Part shown: positions 61,222-64,000 of the stretch, in pieces
How the letters are laid out: the number at the start of each line of letters is the position of its first letter
Position numbering within the stretch: the stretch's first letter is position 1
From: an uncultured Treponema sp.
GTDB taxonomy: Bacteria > Spirochaetota > Spirochaetia > Treponematales > Treponemataceae
DNA: 64,000 nucleotides
Reading direction: 5' to 3'
Assembly (NCBI GenBank): GCA_910584475.1
Contig: CAJUBD010000005.1
Location: 1 to 64,000 of the forward strand
Notes under the pieces: generated by a model
What the model was told of the DNA's origin: nothing
The model's database searches: none
What the model saw: the letters and a program-made list of their open reading frames with translations, nothing else
Position numbers and translations under genes: made by a program

Positions 61222-62268
61222 ATGAGCGATGAATATGACGGTATAGTTCGCGCGGGAATTTCTTTGCCCGAAGATTTGCAGGAAGGAAATTTGCGTCCGC
61301 AGCTTTTGAATGAATTTTTGGGGCAGGAAGAAATCAAAAAAAATCTTTCTGTTTTCATTCAGGCGGCGCGAGAACGCGAGGACGCGCTCGACCATTTGTT
61401 TTTGATTGGACCTCCTGGCTTGGGAAAAACCACGCTTGCCCAAATCACGGCGCATGAACTCGGCGCGGATTTCAAAGTAACGAGCGCGCCCGCTTTGGAA
61501 AAGCCCAAGGATTTGGCGGGCATACTTTCCACCGTGAGCGAGCGCACTGTTTTTTTCATCGATGAAATTCACCGCCTCAAGCCCGCCATCGAAGAGATGC
61601 TTTACATCGCTATGGAGGATTTCGAGCTTGATTGGGTGATCGGGCAGGGGGCGGCCGCGCGAACGGTACGAATTCCGATTCCCAAATTCACGCTTGTCGG
61701 GGCGACTACGAAGGCGGGAATGGTGTCAAGTCCGCTCATCAGCCGATTCGGAATCGTACAGCGTTTCGACTATTATGCGCCTGAAGAACTTTCTCGAATC
61801 ATAAAACGAACTGCGAAAATTCTGAACGTGAAAATCGAAGACGATGCCGCTCTCTCTTTGGCGAAATGTTCGCGAGGAACGCCGCGCGTGGCGAATCGAA
61901 TCGTTCGCCGTATGCGCGACTTCGCGCAAATCGAAGGAATGGGAACGATAACGAACGAAATCGTTTGCGCAGGTCTTTCCCGGCTTGGAATTGATTCACT
62001 GGGGCTTGAAAAATATGACAGGGAAATTTTGCTTTCGATTATGGACAATTTCGGCGGCGGACCTGTGGGAGCGGAAACGCTCGCGATTTCCATCGGCGAA
62101 AGCCAGGACACTCTCGAGGACTACTACGAGCCGTATCTGATTCAATGCGGACTCTTGCAGCGGACGCCTCGCGGACGCACGGTGACGGAAAGGGCGTACA
62201 GGCATTTGGGAGTCGAGATGAAAAAGCATCTTGACTCGGGCGAAAATGAAACGAGAAATTTATTTTGA
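61222..62268 (+). CDS. ruvB: RuvB, Holliday-junction branch-migration ATPase
   Basis: AAA+ helicase motor; 348 aa. '[26 protein letters not shown]', Walker A '[12 protein letters not shown]', Walker B '[11 protein letters not shown]', '[45 protein letters not shown]', sensor II '[18 protein letters not shown]', winged-helix end '[25 protein letters not shown]'. Overlaps queA by 4 nt. Confidence 0.98.
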   Translation: MSDEYDGIVRAGISLPEDLQEGNLRPQLLNEFLGQEEIKKNLSVFIQAAREREDALDHLFLIGPPGLGKTTLAQITAHELGADFKVTSAPALEKPKDLAGILSTVSERTVFFIDEIHRLKPAIEEMLYIAMEDFELDWVIGQGAAARTVRIPIPKFTLVGATTKAGMVSSPLISRFGIVQRFDYYAPEELSRIIKRTAKILNVKIEDDAALSLAKCSRGTPRVANRIVRRMRDFAQIEGMGTITNEIVCAGLSRLGIDSLGLEKYDREILLSIMDNFGGGPVGAETLAISIGESQDTLEDYYEPYLIQCGLLQRTPRGRTVTERAYRHLGVEMKKHLDSGENETRNLF

Positions 62269-63314
62269 AGCGCACGGACTTTTATTTTGACTTGCCGCCT
62301 GAACTCATCGCGCAATATCCGAGCGAGCGGCGCGGAAACGACCGCCTCATGGTCTTGGGGCGCAAAAGCGGCGAAGTCTTTCATCGCACGATGAGCGACT
62401 TGCCGAATCTCATCGAAAGCGGCACTCTGATGGTCTTCAACAATTCGCGGGTGCGCAAGGCGCGGGTTTTCGGCACGAAGGAATCCACGGGACGCGAAGT
62501 GGAATTCATCTTTTTGAACAAAGTCGATGATGCGTCCTGCGTTTGGAACACGCTCGTAAAAGGCGCGAAAAAACAGAAGCCCGGAATGCGCTACGAATTC
62601 CCCGATTCGAGCGTCGGCACGATTTTGGAAAATCCGCAGAACGAAGGAACTGAATTCCGCACGGTGAAATTCGATTTTGCGCTTACGGAAAATTGGTTTG
62701 AGAAAAACGGGCACATTCCGCTCCCCCCTTACATAAGGCGCGCGGACAATGCTGCGGACAGCGAGCGTTATCAAAATGTTTTTGCCGACAATGTTGGAAG
62801 CGCGGCTTGCCCGACGGCAGGCTTGCATTTTACAAACGAAATGCTCAAGATCCTTGAGCAGAAAAAAATCGAGCGCGCCTTCATCACGCTGCATGTGGGA
62901 CTGGGAACTTTTTTGCCAGTGCGCGAGGATAACATCGAAGACCACAAGATGCACGAGGAAATTTTCACGGTGGAAAGCGAAGCCGCGCGGAAGATAAACC
63001 AGGCGAAAAAAGAAGGCCGCCCGATTTTGGCTGTGGGCACGACGAGCGTCCGCACTTTGGAATCGGCGTGCATGGAAGATGGCGGCTCGTGGCAGGTGCG
63101 GGAAGGCACTTTCGCGACGAGCATTTTCATGTACCCCGGCTACAAGTTCAAAATCGTGGATCAGATGTTCACGAATTTCCACACGCCCGAATCCACTTTG
63201 ATAATGCTCGTGAGCGCGTTCTCATCGCGCGAAAACATCCTGAACGCCTACGAAGAGGCGGTGCGCGAAAAATACCGCTTCTTTTCTTACGGCGACGCGA
63301 TGCTGATAAAGTGA
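62265..63314 (+). CDS. queA: QueA, S-adenosylmethionine:tRNA ribosyltransferase-isomerase
   Basis: Makes epoxyqueuosine from preQ1 in the anticodon of tRNAs for Asp, Asn, His and Tyr; 349 aa. '[31 protein letters not shown]' (start TTG, overlapping the ruvB stop as TTGA), '[16 protein letters not shown]', '[11 protein letters not shown]', '[13 protein letters not shown]', 'THVGLGTF'-type block read here as '[24 protein letters not shown]', '[12 protein letters not shown]', '[17 protein letters not shown]'. No other queuosine genes are in the window. Confidence 0.97.
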   Translation: MKRTDFYFDLPPELIAQYPSERRGNDRLMVLGRKSGEVFHRTMSDLPNLIESGTLMVFNNSRVRKARVFGTKESTGREVEFIFLNKVDDASCVWNTLVKGAKKQKPGMRYEFPDSSVGTILENPQNEGTEFRTVKFDFALTENWFEKNGHIPLPPYIRRADNAADSERYQNVFADNVGSAACPTAGLHFTNEMLKILEQKKIERAFITLHVGLGTFLPVREDNIEDHKMHEEIFTVESEAARKINQAKKEGRPILAVGTTSVRTLESACMEDGGSWQVREGTFATSIFMYPGYKFKIVDQMFTNFHTPESTLIMLVSAFSSRENILNAYEEAVREKYRFFSYGDAMLIK

Positions 63315-63361
63315 ATAGTTAATGATGAATAGGGAATAGTTGAAAATTAAAGGGAGGTTGA

Positions 63362-63595
63362 ATGCCGCATTATTTTTATAACGGCAAGGACATAACGATT
63401 GACGTTCTTATGAAAATCGAAGAAGTCGTAAGGCTTCTGTCCGAGCGTTTTTCCGAGCCGTTCGATGAAATGCTTTTCCGATTCTATAAGTCAAAGACAT
63501 TCAAGGCATTGAAAAACACAGCCAGCTGCATGTGGAGCGAAAGCTCGCCTTTTGTCGCCGATGAATATTTGCGCGAAAAAGAAATAGGGTGGTGA
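63362..63595 (+). CDS. small protein, first gene of a DUF3791/DUF3990-type cassette
   Basis: A 77-aa soluble protein of unknown function: 'DVLMKIEEVVRLLSERFSEPFDEMLFRFYKSKTFKALKNTASCMWSESSPFVADEYLREKE'. Helical. It resembles, without my being able to prove it, the small proteins found beside DUF3990 genes. GGGAGG precedes the ATG. Followed after 58 nt by a similar-sized DUF3791-like protein with its own promoter. Confidence 0.75.
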   Translation: MPHYFYNGKDITIDVLMKIEEVVRLLSERFSEPFDEMLFRFYKSKTFKALKNTASCMWSESSPFVADEYLREKEIGW

Positions 63596-63640
63596 GCCAG
63601 TCTAACCAAACGCCGGCTTTCAAGAAGTTTGAAAATGTGG

Positions 63641-63646
63641 TATAAT
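63641..63646 (+). promoter_or_regulatory. -10 box of the DUF3791-like gene, predicted leaderless
   Basis: TATAAT, 7 nt before the ATG at 63654. The -35 region at 17-nt spacing (TTTCAA, 63618-63623) is weak. Confidence 0.55.
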
Positions 63647-63653
63647 GACAAAC

Positions 63654-63881
63654 ATGGATCAGACCGAAAAAGATAAGAATCTTCTCGTCGTAACCGCAGT
63701 TGAGGGATTTGCCGAAAGGCATCATCTTTCGGAAGAAGAAGTATATGAAAAATTCAGCAAGCACCGAATAATCGACCTTGTGCGCGCGGAGTACGACGCA
63801 TTGCACACCCAGCCGCTTGAAGAAACGGTGCGGTTTGTCGAAGATGTCATGTCCAGATACGAAGCGGGAGAAACAGAATGA
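63654..63881 (+). CDS. DUF3791-like small protein, probable antitoxin or partner
   Basis: A 75-aa helical protein: 'LLVVTAVEGFAERHHLSEEEVYEKFSKHRIIDLVRAEYDALHTQPLEETVRFVEDVMSRYE'. The pattern ... V-E-x-F-A-x-x-H-x-L-S-x-x-E-V-x-x-x-F ... Y-D-x-L-H-T ... V-x-D is what I associate with DUF3791. An in-frame ATG at 63645 lies inside the -10 box and is unlikely. Overlaps the next gene as ATGA, the coupling seen in toxin-antitoxin pairs. Confidence 0.75.
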   Translation: MDQTEKDKNLLVVTAVEGFAERHHLSEEEVYEKFSKHRIIDLVRAEYDALHTQPLEETVRFVEDVMSRYEAGETE

Positions 63882-64000
63882 TTTTATATCACGGAACCGG
63901 CATCCGTTTTGCAGAAATTCGTTTGTCCAAGTCAAAAGACAAGCGCGATTTTGGAAAAGGATTTTACACGACAACCATTTTCGAGCAAGCGGAAAAATGG
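63878..64000 (+). CDS. DUF3990-like protein, truncated by the window edge
   Basis: Only the first 41 codons are present: 'MILYHGTGIRFAEIRLSKS', then 'KDKRDFGKGFYTTTIFEQA'. Y-H-G-T near the start and D-F-G-x-G-F-Y-x-T are the features of DUF3990, whose members are thought to be related to ADP-ribosyltransferases. If so it would be the toxin or effector of the cassette. No stop codon is reached; the rest lies outside the window. Confidence 0.72.
   Translation, partial: MILYHGTGIRFAEIRLSKSKDKRDFGKGFYTTTIFEQAEKW

Overview
The window reads as the chromosome of a treponeme (Spirochaetota, genus Treponema or a close relative), most likely a saccharolytic, host-associated one. Evidence: two adjacent genes for FlaA-type flagellar sheath proteins beside a class II fructose-bisphosphate aldolase; a short division cluster (mraZ-rsmH-ftsL-murF-ftsW-ftsQ-ftsA-ftsZ) followed by a tyrosine recombinase, a TPR lipoprotein, dprA, topA and a second recombinase, an order I recall from treponemes; relaxed spirochaetal lipoboxes; a signal peptidase with a very large insertion. 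The species cannot be named from this sequence alone. No tRNA, rRNA or CRISPR array was seen.

Layout. 1-3.7 kb is an accessory island of small enzymes (GNAT, cupin, nitroreductase, AAC(3)-type acetyltransferase, GNAT) around an array of palindromic repeats. 4.1-18 kb is housekeeping: HAD phosphatase, RlmI, MiaA, TatD, signal peptidase I, SecA, several spirochaete-type envelope proteins, a Nudix hydrolase and HisRS. 18.2-24.8 kb holds a NeuB-like synthase and a suf iron-sulfur operon (sufC-B-D-S-U) with a lone MNT-type nucleotidyltransferase inside it. 24.8-28.8 kb is a second accessory stretch: an antitoxin with a relE toxin broken by a repeat element, a surface lipoprotein with a frameshifting G9 tract, a 3' fragment of enolase, and a HigBA-type module. 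28.9-34 kb is a sugar ABC importer without its ATPase plus malQ. 34.3-39.8 kb: ABC exporter, fba, two flaA genes and an unknown protein. 40-57.3 kb: division cluster, recombinases, dprA, topA and hslVU. 57.5-63.3 kb: split chromate-type transporter, yebC, ruvCAB and queA. The right edge enters a three-gene cassette ending in a truncated DUF3990-like gene.

Three patterns cut across the window. (1) Intergenic gaps repeatedly carry modular arrays of hairpins whose stems differ in sequence from copy to copy but keep pairing, joined by conserved short linkers; one copy disrupts a relE gene. (2) The three longest G/C homopolymers (8, 9 and 8) sit just after the lipobox cysteine codon of two lipoproteins, each throwing the gene out of frame by one base, and in the ribosome-binding region of a nitroreductase; this is what phase-variable loci look like, though assembly error must be excluded. 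(3) At least ten genes have a good sigma70-type promoter whose -10 box ends 5-8 nt before the start codon, predicting leaderless mRNAs. Next to these, the mraZ leader carries four TGG(G) boxes at an exact 10-nt period, a near-textbook MraZ autoregulatory operator.
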